Part shown: positions 48,546 to 57,131 of the stretch, piece by piece
Position numbering within the stretch: position 1 is the first letter of the stretch
Layout of the letters: every line of letters starts with the position of its first letter
NCBI GenBank assembly: GCA_022567305.1
Contig: JADFHF010000017.1
Location: 1-64,000 of the forward strand
DNA length: 64,000 nt
Direction of reading: 5' to 3'
Origin: Bacteroidota bacterium
GTDB taxonomy: Bacteria > Bacteroidota > Rhodothermia > Rhodothermales > UBA10348
The notes under the pieces: generated by a model
Databases searched by the model: none
The model's input: the letters and a program-made list of their open reading frames with translations, nothing else
What the model was told of the DNA's origin: nothing
Position numbers and translations under genes: made by a program

Positions 48546-50054
48546 ATGGTCCTGAATTATAGAGCCGTTCTTGGAACCCTCGGCGTTCTGGTTTTCTTTC
48601 TTGGGCTCGCCCTTCTTCTGCCTGCTGCGGTTGGTCTGATCTATGGGGAATCCTCGTGGGTCCATTTTCTTGTTACGGCCATCGGGTCGGCGACGGTTGG
48701 ACTTTTGGCCTGGCGATTTCTTTCAGCCGAAGATCAGGAACTGAGGATTCGCGAAGGATTTGCAATAGTGGCCCTTGCCTGGGTCGTTTTGTCGATCGTC
48801 GGCGCCATTCCCTTCCTGACGACAGGCGTCTTTGAGACCTATACGGATGCCTTTTTTGAAACCATCAGTGGATTTACGACCACCGGGGCAACTGTGCTTG
48901 GTGGAGGAGGAAATCCGGACATTGAGGATCTGGATAAGGGACTTCTTTTCTGGCGTAGTCTGACCCAATGGTTGGGCGGGATGGGAATTATCGTGTTGAC
49001 GCTTGCCATTCTGCCTCTATTAGGAGTAGGAGGGATGCAGCTTTACAAAGCTGAGGTGCCAGGACCGGCAACGGACAAACTGACACCGCGCGTCCAGGAA
49101 ACGGCAAAGAGGCTGTGGCTCATCTATGTCGGATTTACGGCGGCAGAGGTGCTGTTGTTGTTACCTGCCATGGGTTTGTTCGACGCCGTGAATCATGCGT
49201 TCGCGACGATGGCCACGGGTGGCTTCTCAACCAAAAACAGTTCGGTCGCTGGTTTTGGATCAAGCTACGTAGAATGGGTGATCACGGTTTTCATGTTGCT
49301 TGCAGGCGTCAACTTCGCGCTTCATTACCGGTTGCTGCGGGGTAAAACCATTACGGTTTTTCGAGACACGGAACTCCGTGTGTATGTGGGGTTTTTCCTC
49401 GTTGCTACCGTGCTGATTACGATCGGATTGTGGCAACCGCTCCGAGGCGTCGTGATCTTCCTGGGAACTCCGGATGGTTATGCCGGATACGAGGCGATCG
49501 GAGATGCGTTACGGACAGGGGCGTTTCAGGCGGCTGCTATTATCACGACGACCGGATTTGCAACGGCTGACTACGAACTGTGGTCTCCGTTGGCGTTGGC
49601 GATCATATTCCTCTGTTTTTACGTGGGTGGAATGGGTGGATCGACGGGCGGAGGGGTCAAGGTGATTCGGCATGTCCTCATGTTCAAGAACTCATTCAAA
49701 GAAGTCAGGCAACTGATCCATCCGCAGGCTGTTATCCCTATTCGACTGAATGACCGTGTTGTGCCGCAGGAAGTCATGCGCAATGTATTGTCATTCATCG
49801 TGCTGTACCTGGGATTGATTGGAATCGGGACACTCGCCATGTCCGTTTTCGGTCTGGATTTGACGACGGCATTCGGTGCAGCTCTTTCCAGTGTCGGAAA
49901 TATTGGTCCGGCGTTCGGATCGCTGGGACCCACTGATAATTATGCCCAGATTCCCATGATGGGGAAGTGGGTTCTGTCTCTTCTCATGCTGGCGGGTCGT
50001 CTGGAAATCTTTACCGTGATCATCCTCTTCGTACCGGCTTTCTGGCGCCGATAA
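48546..50054 (+). CDS. trkH: Trk potassium channel subunit TrkH
   Basis: Membrane pore subunit, 502 residues, about ten helices and four selectivity loops: ISGFTTTGATVLGG, FATMATGGFSTKNSS, AAIITTTGFATADYELW and LSSVGNIGPAFGSLGPTDNY. The MGGSTGGGVKVIRH segment is typical. The ATG at 48546 (MVLNYRAVLG) gives the usual N-terminus; the frame starting at 48432 overlaps trkA and is rejected, although no strong ribosome site precedes 48546. Confidence 0.93.
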   Translation: MVLNYRAVLGTLGVLVFFLGLALLLPAAVGLIYGESSWVHFLVTAIGSATVGLLAWRFLSAEDQELRIREGFAIVALAWVVLSIVGAIPFLTTGVFETYTDAFFETISGFTTTGATVLGGGGNPDIEDLDKGLLFWRSLTQWLGGMGIIVLTLAILPLLGVGGMQLYKAEVPGPATDKLTPRVQETAKRLWLIYVGFTAAEVLLLLPAMGLFDAVNHAFATMATGGFSTKNSSVAGFGSSYVEWVITVFMLLAGVNFALHYRLLRGKTITVFRDTELRVYVGFFLVATVLITIGLWQPLRGVVIFLGTPDGYAGYEAIGDALRTGAFQAAAIITTTGFATADYELWSPLALAIIFLCFYVGGMGGSTGGGVKVIRHVLMFKNSFKEVRQLIHPQAVIPIRLNDRVVPQEVMRNVLSFIVLYLGLIGIGTLAMSVFGLDLTTAFGAALSSVGNIGPAFGSLGPTDNYAQIPMMGKWVLSLLMLAGRLEIFTVIILFVPAFWRR

Positions 50055-50170
50055 TTTCATCAGCAGACGCCTTTTTTTGGGCCGAGCGTGAAGGCATTTT
50101 ATCCGTTTCTGCGGTAAAATTTTCTGCCCGGGCACCCCTTCCTTTCCGCCATAGATCGTCTTCTTAGCCC

Positions 50171-50539
50171 ATGGTGGGCGATTTTCGACCTTTCATGCCC
50201 GTTGAGGGCCTCGGCATGTGCTTTGCAATTCCATTCGGCATGCAAGAGATACTCTCAACATTCTATCGACGAAATGGCATGGATGTAACCGAATACATGA
50301 AAAAGTACATGCGTCCGGTACCAGGTGGTGCAATCGCTTGGAGACGTAGTGTATTTTCAAATCCCGAACCCTGGGAAGCAAGAGAATTGATCGACGTCGC
50401 CGTCGACATCGCATGGGAATCGCTGTGTTCCGATGCTACGCCGGAAGGACCAACCCTGGAAATCCGTAAGAGCGGAAGCTATCTCGTATTCAGTCTGAAT
50501 TCAGATACGGCTCAGGATATACTGGAACGCGCAGCATAG
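50171..50539 (+). CDS. hypothetical protein
   Basis: Protein of 122 residues that I do not recognise. It has no signal peptide or membrane helix. It contains FGMQEILSTFYRRNGMDVTE then YMKKYMRPVPGGAIAWRRS and a beta-like end LEIRKSGSYLVFSLNSDTAQ. Composition and a well-defined end suggest a real gene; the start could be ATG 50171 or 50216 (MCFAIPFG). It stands alone between trkH and a convergent gene. Confidence 0.55.
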   Translation: MVGDFRPFMPVEGLGMCFAIPFGMQEILSTFYRRNGMDVTEYMKKYMRPVPGGAIAWRRSVFSNPEPWEARELIDVAVDIAWESLCSDATPEGPTLEIRKSGSYLVFSLNSDTAQDILERAA

Positions 50540-50555
50540 GAATCGCTGATACGGG

Positions 50556-51080
50556 TTATTCGTCGCCGAAGTCGCGATGACCGAAGTAGTGAAGCACGAA
50601 CTTCATCTTGTACGATTTCTGAGGCCCGAATCCCGGAAGCGCCTTCACCCGTTTCTGGATCTCGGAAAAGTCCGATCCATCGTTCCACATGTTTGACGCA
50701 TCTCCGTTGTACTCATCTGAAATGATTTTTGCGACCGCACGCGTCATGTCCGCCATCTTATTCGTAAACCGGTGAACAGCCGGCTTTTCGGCAAACTTCT
50801 CTCTCAGTTTTTCGCCGTCCATCTTCGCGATCCGATTCATATCCAGATGACCGAGTCTGTCCCTTAGTCTGACCGTCCCGATAAACGCATATTCCGCCCG
50901 AATCCGTTGATCAAATAGCATTCCGAGTAACGCGGCATTTCCATTCGATTTAACAAAATCATCTGCCTCGCTGTCGCCTGTCATGCTTCCTTCGTCCCGA
51001 AATCGATTCATCATTCGAGTAAGCCCGCCTTCGAGCGTTCCGTAGTCGAGGAGTTTGATGGGATTCTGTTTTTCTGGCAT
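50556..51080 (-). CDS. HhH-GPD-type base-excision repair protein
   Basis: Protein of 174 residues of the small HhH-GPD family. It has LLGMLFDQRIRAEYAFIGTV, RLGHLDMNRIAKMDGEKL, FAEKPAVHRF and the helix-hairpin-helix VKALPGFGPQKSYKMKFVLH. There is no iron-sulphur cluster. A DNA glycosylase-like fold is expected; the lesion is unknown. It lies 14 bases downstream of cysS on the same strand. Confidence 0.82.
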   Translation of the reverse strand: MPEKQNPIKLLDYGTLEGGLTRMMNRFRDEGSMTGDSEADDFVKSNGNAALLGMLFDQRIRAEYAFIGTVRLRDRLGHLDMNRIAKMDGEKLREKFAEKPAVHRFTNKMADMTRAVAKIISDEYNGDASNMWNDGSDFSEIQKRVKALPGFGPQKSYKMKFVLHYFGHRDFGDE

Positions 51081-51094
51081 TTATCCGTTCAGAT

Positions 51095-52594
51095 TTAAGA
51101 AAGTGTTGAGCGACGTTTCCACTTGGGTCCATCTGGTGTGTCCATGACTTCCACACCCAGGGAGGTCAGTTCATCTCGGAGTTCGTCGGCACGGGTAAAA
51201 TCGTCTGCTTCACGTGCTTGAGTACGGGCGGCCACCAATGCATCGACCTCTGCGGCAAAGGATTCGTCGCCCGATTCCGTTTTCAGCGGAGCGTGGGGAT
51301 AGACGATGCCGAGGAGATCATTCGTGTTGTCCAGCCACCGTATTACGGACGCGGCGGAGTCTTTTGAAAGATGTTCATGCTTGAGAACCAGTTTCGTCGC
51401 CTCAAACGTGGCGGCGAGTGCTTCAGGGGTATTCAGGTCGTCGAGCATGGCACTGAGCGTTCGCTCGAAAAGTGCTGTAAGCGAGCCCGAGAGTTCATTC
51501 TGTCCGTTCTCGCCGTTTTCCAGTCCGCTTTCGGCGAGCGCGACTACGTCGTCAAAACGCTGCCGGTGCCGCACGTTGGTCTTGAGGGTTTCGAACGTAA
51601 AATTGAATGGCTTACGATAGTGGCCCGACAAGAGCGTCATCCGTACGGCGAGAGGATCGATTCCACGTCCGCCCTCTGATTCCGGGAGAACAAGATCCCG
51701 AACCGTATAAAAATTGCCCGCGCTCTTGGACATTTTCTTGCCTTCGACCTGGAGGAAGCGAGTGTGTACCCATTTTCGGGCAAAGGTTTTACCAGTAAGG
51801 CACTCTGTCTGTGCAATCTCGCACTCATGATGCGGAAAGATGAGGTCTTCTCCACCGGCGTGAATATCAATTTCGTCGCCCAAGTAAGTCTGTGCCATGA
51901 CTGAGCATTCCAGATGCCAGCCGGGAAATCCCCATCCCCACGGACTGTGCCACTGCATCAGGTGTGAATCATCTTTCTTCCACAAGGCGAAGTCCCTCGG
52001 ATCCTGTTTTTCAGGGTCGTGAACGACGTCTCGAACTCCCTGCTCCAGATCTTCTGCAGCTTCATTGCCGGATAGTCGACCGTAGGCCGGAAAGCTGGGG
52101 ACTGAAAAGTAAATCGTGTTGGATGTTTCGTAGGCGTGCCCAGATTTCAGCAATTGCTCGATGGCTTTGATCTGCTCGCGCATATGCTCGCTCGCGCGCG
52201 GCCTGACCGTCGGTTCCAGCAAGTTGAGACTCCGCCAATCCTCCTGGAGCACCAGCGTGTAGTATCGAGCCAGATCCCAGATGTTGGCAAAACGCTCGCC
52301 TTCTTTGGACTGAAGGGCCTGGACCATTCGGTCTTCGCCGGTCGTACCTGTAAGATCGTCGTCCGTCAGGTGCCCCACATCCGTGATGTTCGTGGCGTAG
52401 GTGACTTCCCATCCGATCGATTTAGCGGTTCTGAATATCAGATCAGCCGTGAGGAATGATCGGAAATTACCAATGTGCGCATATGAGTAGACCGTAGGAC
52501 CGCACGAATAGAACTGGAGATGGCCGTCATGGAGGGGCTCAACGGTCTCGGTCTCGCGAGATAACGAGTTATATAAATGGAATTGGCGGGCCAC
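51095..52594 (-). CDS. cysS: cysteine-tRNA ligase
   Basis: Class I aminoacyl-tRNA synthetase of 499 residues. The HIGH-type motif is YSCGPTVYSYAHIGNFR with the first zinc cysteine. Further zinc ligands are in HLECSVMAQ and FPHHECEIAQ, and KMSKSAGNF is the KMSKS loop. The end (TRADELRDELTSLGVEVMDT) is the anticodon-binding tail. It starts at GTG 52594. Just upstream the DNA has three near-identical 12-base units (TATTGATATTTC, TGTTGATGTTTC, TGTTGATACGGC). Confidence 0.96.
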   Translation of the reverse strand: MARQFHLYNSLSRETETVEPLHDGHLQFYSCGPTVYSYAHIGNFRSFLTADLIFRTAKSIGWEVTYATNITDVGHLTDDDLTGTTGEDRMVQALQSKEGERFANIWDLARYYTLVLQEDWRSLNLLEPTVRPRASEHMREQIKAIEQLLKSGHAYETSNTIYFSVPSFPAYGRLSGNEAAEDLEQGVRDVVHDPEKQDPRDFALWKKDDSHLMQWHSPWGWGFPGWHLECSVMAQTYLGDEIDIHAGGEDLIFPHHECEIAQTECLTGKTFARKWVHTRFLQVEGKKMSKSAGNFYTVRDLVLPESEGGRGIDPLAVRMTLLSGHYRKPFNFTFETLKTNVRHRQRFDDVVALAESGLENGENGQNELSGSLTALFERTLSAMLDDLNTPEALAATFEATKLVLKHEHLSKDSAASVIRWLDNTNDLLGIVYPHAPLKTESGDESFAAEVDALVAARTQAREADDFTRADELRDELTSLGVEVMDTPDGPKWKRRSTLS

Positions 52595-52741
52595 GTAAGA
52601 CGTCTATTGATATTTCTGTTGATGTTTCTGTTGATACGGCTGCTCTCGGTCATCCAATCGGTTGGGAACCGACGAGCGAACGTACGTTTGGACACCCGGT
52701 TCTAATGAGTAGAGGGATTGGATCGGAAAATCTGACCAAAT

Positions 52742-52766
52742 GGAATGGTCTGCAACCTGATCCGTC
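52742..52766 (+). promoter_or_regulatory. possible ECF-sigma promoter
   Basis: GGAAT and CGTC are separated by 16 bases, 48 bases before the first gene of the sigma/efflux operon. This is the general layout of ECF-dependent promoters and would allow autoregulation. Found by eye, so weak. Confidence 0.3.
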
Positions 52767-52813
52767 AAAGAATTAGCCAAACTGACAAGGTTTTTAGAGA
52801 TAAAGTGATCAAC

Positions 52814-53206
52814 ATGACGAAATTTGCTTACATCGCCGTTATTTCGATTATTGTGCTGTCGGCCGGAGTTGCTCAGGCGCAGCGTAGGGAGTTTTCTCCT
52901 GAGCAAATGCGCGAACGCCAGCAGGAGGCGAATGAAGAATTGATGGCGCAGCTGGAACTCTCCGACGAACAGGCTCCGAAGGTTGCCGAGATTCTTTCAG
53001 CCGCCCTCGACGTGCGAATCGAAATGATCGAAGAGATCCGAAGTGGTGAAGGACGACGACAGGGGATGCGAGAGAAGATGGCAGAGATCAATGACGAGAC
53101 GGAGGCCTCACTGGCCGATGTGTTATCTGAAAATCAGATGGAAAAATACAACAAAATTCTAGCCGAACGTCCACGTAGAGGCCGTAGGAACGGACCGTCG
53201 AATTAG
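52814..53206 (+). CDS. Spy/CpxP-like periplasmic protein
   Basis: Protein of 130 residues: signal peptide (VISIIVLSAGVAQAQ), then helical Glu/Arg/Met-rich sequence with FSPEQMRERQQEANEELMAQ and LSENQMEKYNKILAE, the two LTxxQ-like hairpins of the Spy/CpxP type. Such proteins act as periplasmic chaperones or stress sensors. I start at ATG 52814; the frame opens at 52745 without a signal-like start. It is the first gene of the sigma/efflux operon, 15 bases before the sigma gene. Confidence 0.78.
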   Translation: MTKFAYIAVISIIVLSAGVAQAQRREFSPEQMRERQQEANEELMAQLELSDEQAPKVAEILSAALDVRIEMIEEIRSGEGRRQGMREKMAEINDETEASLADVLSENQMEKYNKILAERPRRGRRNGPSN

Positions 53207-53221
53207 CGTCCACGTTTCCGA

Positions 53222-53938
53222 ATGATATCTGCACCCGCATATAAAGTCAGTCTCTGGCTGGAAGTGCCCGTTGGTAGCCTCGCGATGCCTGCTGAGCAGG
53301 CTCAAGAAGCTCGCCCGGCGATCGATGCCGGCTCAGTGGATGCGACCCTGGTCGACGGAGCATTGGGTGGTAACGAGCGCGCGTTTAGATACCTGGTAGA
53401 ACGCTATCAGGCACATATTGTGAGAACGGTTACCGGCATGCTCGGGCAATCGTCGGACATCGACGACACCGTACAGGAGGTTTTTGTCCGATTTCATACG
53501 GCTCTAGCATCATTCCGGGGGGATTCTTCGATAAAGACATTTTTGACCCGGATAGCCATCAATCGAAGTCTCGACGTTCTTCGAAGTCGCAAGCGTCGGT
53601 TTTTCGCGCCTTGGGACGCCGAACAGGCCGAAAAGGTCGAATCAGGTTCTCCGACGCCCGAAACGCTCGCCATTCGATCGGATGAAAGGGTACGACTCCG
53701 TTCGGCCATTAACACGTTGTCGCCTCGTCACAAGGCGGTTGTCGTGCTACGATTGATCGATGGGTTGTCAACGCGGGAAACGGCCGACGTATTGCGGATA
53801 CCCTTCGGAACCGTGCTGTCCAGGCTGAAGCGCGCTTTAGTCGGACTGAGAGAGACGATCGGTGACTCGTCGCGTATGGGTTCACGGCGAATAGCAGTCG
53901 AAGACGCAATGAACGTAGCAACGGACGACAGGGCTTGA
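53222..53938 (+). CDS. ECF-type RNA polymerase sigma factor
   Basis: Up to 238 residues. Region 2 is RAFRYLVERYQAHIVRTVTG, then DIDDTVQEVFVRFHTALASF and TFLTRIAINRSLDVLRSRKR. Region 4 is LSPRHKAVVVLRLIDGLSTR, then IPFGTVLSRLKRALVGL. The first ~45 residues are not conserved; ATG 53285 may be the real start. It lies between a Spy-like gene and a small membrane-protein gene, 15 bases each side, so it probably controls this operon. Confidence 0.9.
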   Translation: MISAPAYKVSLWLEVPVGSLAMPAEQAQEARPAIDAGSVDATLVDGALGGNERAFRYLVERYQAHIVRTVTGMLGQSSDIDDTVQEVFVRFHTALASFRGDSSIKTFLTRIAINRSLDVLRSRKRRFFAPWDAEQAEKVESGSPTPETLAIRSDERVRLRSAINTLSPRHKAVVVLRLIDGLSTRETADVLRIPFGTVLSRLKRALVGLRETIGDSSRMGSRRIAVEDAMNVATDDRA

Positions 53939-53953
53939 ACCTGTTTGAATACT

Positions 53954-54373
53954 ATGAAGAATCGTAAAGACCAAAATATCGATCGGAGTGTCGAAAGTCG
54001 GGGCATCGATCTAGAGGGGGAGGCGGATTGGCAACCGTTCCAAGAACCACTTCATGAATCGCTTCGGGCCATGGTGGCTGATGAGAGCGAGCACGTCCGA
54101 GAGGAATTCCTGACAGATAATATCCTCCGTGCGGTGCGCGTGTCGAGTAACCAGCGGAGCTGGTTTGACGAACTCTGGACCGATGTAATCAGATCGCAGC
54201 TGCGACAGCTGGTTGTTGCCGGAATCCTTCTGGTCTTTCTTCTTGCCGCCTATAATGCCCAACAGGTGAGTTCGGACCTGGTCGACCGTTCGATTACGGA
54301 GCGCGTCTTTGGCTTACATCCTTTTACTGTTGCGTCTGCCTATGATCTCGACCTGGAATCGATCACGAGGTAA
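53954..54373 (+). CDS. small membrane protein, probable anti-sigma factor
   Basis: Protein of 139 residues with a cytoplasmic acidic N-terminus (~80 residues), one membrane helix (LRQLVVAGILLVFLLAAYNA) and a short outer tail. Position right after an ECF sigma gene and this topology suggest an anti-sigma factor, but no HxxxCxxC zinc motif is present and I recognise no family. ATG 53954 is preferred over the TTG at 53945. Confidence 0.6.
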   Translation: MKNRKDQNIDRSVESRGIDLEGEADWQPFQEPLHESLRAMVADESEHVREEFLTDNILRAVRVSSNQRSWFDELWTDVIRSQLRQLVVAGILLVFLLAAYNAQQVSSDLVDRSITERVFGLHPFTVASAYDLDLESITR

Positions 54374-54379
54374 CACACC

Positions 54380-54823
54380 ATGAATACGAAATCGAAATTA
54401 GCTTTTGTTCTCCTTGGAATATTGATCCTCGGGCTCGTGCTCGGTCTCATGCTCCAGACGACGATTCATAACAAACAGATGGAGAGGACTCGATCGTTGC
54501 GCGATCGTGGTGCGCTCTCGGAAATGATCGAAGATGTTGTTAAACCACACGATGAAGCCCAGGCTCAAGCCGTTCGGGAAATCGTCACACATTATGAAGA
54601 AATGCTGGTAGAACTGATGCGAGAGTCTCGGAGAATCCGATCTGCCGTATTTGACTCGATGCATCAAGAGCTCATACGCAATGTGCTGTCGGCTGACCAG
54701 GTTCAGGCTCTGGATGACTGGCGAGATAGAAATCGCCACGGAAACAGGTCCGGCAGAGCGTCAAGGAACGGGTCGAGACCAGGCTTGGACTCTGGAAAAG
54801 GGGAACGCCCGCCTTCCAACTAA
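54380..54823 (+). CDS. membrane-anchored CpxP/heavy-metal-sensor-like protein
   Basis: Protein of 147 residues with an N-terminal anchor (LAFVLLGILILGLVLGLML) and a periplasmic helical hairpin: LSEMIEDVVKPHDEAQAQAV, REIVTHYEEMLVELMRESRR, NVLSADQVQALDDWRDR. This resembles periplasmic heavy-metal sensors and CpxP-like proteins. The tail is Arg/Gly/Ser-rich and disordered. It is six bases after the putative anti-sigma gene and may sense envelope state together with it. Confidence 0.65.
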   Translation: MNTKSKLAFVLLGILILGLVLGLMLQTTIHNKQMERTRSLRDRGALSEMIEDVVKPHDEAQAQAVREIVTHYEEMLVELMRESRRIRSAVFDSMHQELIRNVLSADQVQALDDWRDRNRHGNRSGRASRNGSRPGLDSGKGERPPSN

Positions 54824-54856
54824 CTCAAAATTCTATTTCTTAAGGATTCTAGACTG

Positions 54857-56146
54857 ATGAAAAAAATTATTGCCGTTGCCCTTGTTGTCGTCATCGGGTC
54901 GGGATTTATATGGTTGTCGACGAGAGGAGATGGACCGAAGGGCACGTCGTACCGGTTCGTTCAGGTTGAACAAGGGGACCTGGAGTCGATTGTTGCCAGC
55001 ACGGGAAATCTGAGGCCTGTTACGATGGTCAAGGTTGGAACGCAGGTCTCAGGAATCGTAAATCGGTTGTACGTCGATTTCAACGATGAAGTGAGGCGCG
55101 GACAACTCATTGCAAAGATTGATACGACGCTCTTGGTGACGGCTATTCACGAGTCAGAAACGTCTCTTCTGCGGAATCGGGCCCAGTTGAATTTTGCCCA
55201 GCGTGAACATGACCGGATCAAGGGATTGCATGAAAAGAGTTTTGCCACGGACGTCGAGCTGAATAAGGCCGTTTACGATCTGCAGATTGCGGAGGCTACG
55301 TTAAAGTCGGGTGAGCTCAATCTTCAGAGGGCCGAGCGTAATCTTTCGTACGCGAACATTTACTCGCCGGTTGACGGGGTCGTCATTGAGCGAAATGTAG
55401 ACGAGGGTCAAACCGTTGCGGCCAGCATGTCGGCACCGCAGCTCTATTTGATCGCAGAAGATCTCAGCAAACTGCAAATTCTTACGTCCGTGGACGAGAG
55501 CGACATCGGCCAAATTCAGGAGGGTCAAACAGCGCGGTTTACCGTTCAGGCATACGACGATCTCGTCTTTGAGGGCAGGGTGAAGCGAGTAAGGCTTCAA
55601 TCCTCCGTTCAGGAAAACGTCGTGACCTATACGGTGGTGGTGGATGTAAACAACGACGACGGTCAGCTATTACCTGGCATGACGGCGACCGTGGAATTTC
55701 TTGTAGAAACCGTCTCGGATGTTTTGAAAGTGCCAAACGCCGGTCTTCGATTCCGTCCGACCGAAGAAATGATGGCCGAATTAATGGCCCGGATGACCGC
55801 ACAGCGAGAAGCGCGAGGAGACTCTACTCGTGCGGGCGGGCGAAACTTTGGCGGACGAGAAGGAAGGCAGGGCGGGGGTCCTTCAGGATTTCAAGGTAGC
55901 GGATTCGGCCGTGGTCAGGGCCGGCCCAACATGGCTCAGCTATGGTATATAGATGACGAGGGAAATCTCATGGTGGCTAGAGTTCGGACGGGTATCACAG
56001 ATGGTCAGTCAACAGAAGTCATGGGACGCAATGTCGAATCGGGCATGAACGTGATTGCAGGGATCACTCGGGGATCTGTGGCTGCAACCAACTCGAATCC
56101 GTTTCAGCAGCAACAGCAGAGTCGCAGACGACCGGGAAGTTTTTAG
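54857..56146 (+). CDS. MacA/HlyD-like periplasmic adaptor of an efflux pump
   Basis: Membrane-fusion protein, 429 residues. An N-terminal anchor (IAVALVVVIGSGFIWLS) is followed by a lipoyl/barrel-sandwich half (VASTGNLRPVTMVKVGTQVS), a coiled coil (~85-150), the second lipoyl half (ANIYSPVDGVVIERNVDEGQ) and beta-barrel strands (GMTATVEFLVETVSDVLKVP). An unusual Gly/Arg/Gln-rich insertion lies around 310-355. It connects the ABC permease downstream with an outer-membrane channel not encoded here. Confidence 0.9.
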   Translation: MKKIIAVALVVVIGSGFIWLSTRGDGPKGTSYRFVQVEQGDLESIVASTGNLRPVTMVKVGTQVSGIVNRLYVDFNDEVRRGQLIAKIDTTLLVTAIHESETSLLRNRAQLNFAQREHDRIKGLHEKSFATDVELNKAVYDLQIAEATLKSGELNLQRAERNLSYANIYSPVDGVVIERNVDEGQTVAASMSAPQLYLIAEDLSKLQILTSVDESDIGQIQEGQTARFTVQAYDDLVFEGRVKRVRLQSSVQENVVTYTVVVDVNNDDGQLLPGMTATVEFLVETVSDVLKVPNAGLRFRPTEEMMAELMARMTAQREARGDSTRAGGRNFGGREGRQGGGPSGFQGSGFGRGQGRPNMAQLWYIDDEGNLMVARVRTGITDGQSTEVMGRNVESGMNVIAGITRGSVAATNSNPFQQQQQSRRRPGSF

Positions 56147-56199
56147 AGCATTTCCTGGCTGAATATCTCCTCTCAAAAAACTGAGCTCCGTCACACCGC

Positions 56200-57096
56200 A
56201 TGCAGAAAGAGAAGAAAACCGTAATCGAAACCAGCGGCATCACAAAGATCTATTCGATGGGTGGTACTGAGGTGCATGCGCTCGCAGGTGTCGACTTCCA
56301 GGTCGATGATGGAGAGTTCGTCGCCATTATAGGGGCCTCCGGTTCCGGAAAATCGACGCTGATGAACATCGTGGGTTGTCTCGATTATCCGTCAAAGGGT
56401 ACATATATACTTGATGGAGTCGAGGTTAATAAATTAGAGCGCAACGCATTAGCCGATATTAGAAATCAAAAAATTGGCTTTATTTTTCAGGGATTCAATC
56501 TGTTGGCTCGAACCTCTGCACTTGAAAATGTAGAATTGCCCCTTCTCTATGACCGTTCAGGGAACAAGTACAATCTGAAGAAGCGGGCGCGTGAGGCACT
56601 GGAAATCGTGGGTCTAGGGGATCGCGCCGACCACCATCCGAATGAACTATCCGGGGGGCAGCAGCAGCGTGTCGCCATTGCTCGCGCGCTCGTTACCGAT
56701 CCCTCACTTCTTCTTGCCGACGAGCCCACGGGCAACCTGGACAGCAAAACGTCGGTCGAAGTTTTCGGCTTGTTTCAGGAACTCAATGCGAAAGGCATTA
56801 CCATCGTCGTCGTTACGCACGAACGCGATGTCATCCACTATGTAAAGCGGGTCGTCGAATTGAAAGATGGTCTGCTTATTCGTGATGAGCTCCAGACTCC
56901 ACGCTCCGCGGCAGAGGATTTGGAAAGAATTATTGCTGCTGAAATTGATGCTGAGAATGCTGCTGAGAATACGGTCGTAGGCGCTGACGAAAGCGCCGAA
57001 AATCTAGCTGAGGATGTTGATGAGGACGTCACGGTCGAAATTGTCAAAGAAACGCCCGGAGGCTCCACTCAGGACATAAACGAATTGGCTGTGTAG
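56200..57096 (+). CDS. MacB/LolD-type ABC transporter ATPase
   Basis: ATP-binding subunit with Walker [11 protein letters not shown]-loop [20 protein letters not shown], signature [20 protein letters not shown], Walker [14 protein letters not shown] and H-loop VVVTHERDV, all in the first ~235 residues. A further ~60-residue tail, rich in Glu, Asp, Ala and Asn ([19 protein letters not shown] and similar), is unusual for the family. It is 35 bases before the permease gene, so pump energising and transport are on separate chains, unlike fused MacB. Confidence 0.93.
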   Translation: MQKEKKTVIETSGITKIYSMGGTEVHALAGVDFQVDDGEFVAIIGASGSGKSTLMNIVGCLDYPSKGTYILDGVEVNKLERNALADIRNQKIGFIFQGFNLLARTSALENVELPLLYDRSGNKYNLKKRAREALEIVGLGDRADHHPNELSGGQQQRVAIARALVTDPSLLLADEPTGNLDSKTSVEVFGLFQELNAKGITIVVVTHERDVIHYVKRVVELKDGLLIRDELQTPRSAAEDLERIIAAEIDAENAAENTVVGADESAENLAEDVDEDVTVEIVKETPGGSTQDINELAV

Positions 57097-57131
57097 CCAA
57101 CTACTCGAGGACCCATAATCAAATAAACACC

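Noticed and set aside
50030-50080. Terminator after trkH
   Set aside because: A T run is present, but the stem before it (GGCG/CGCC) is only four pairs.
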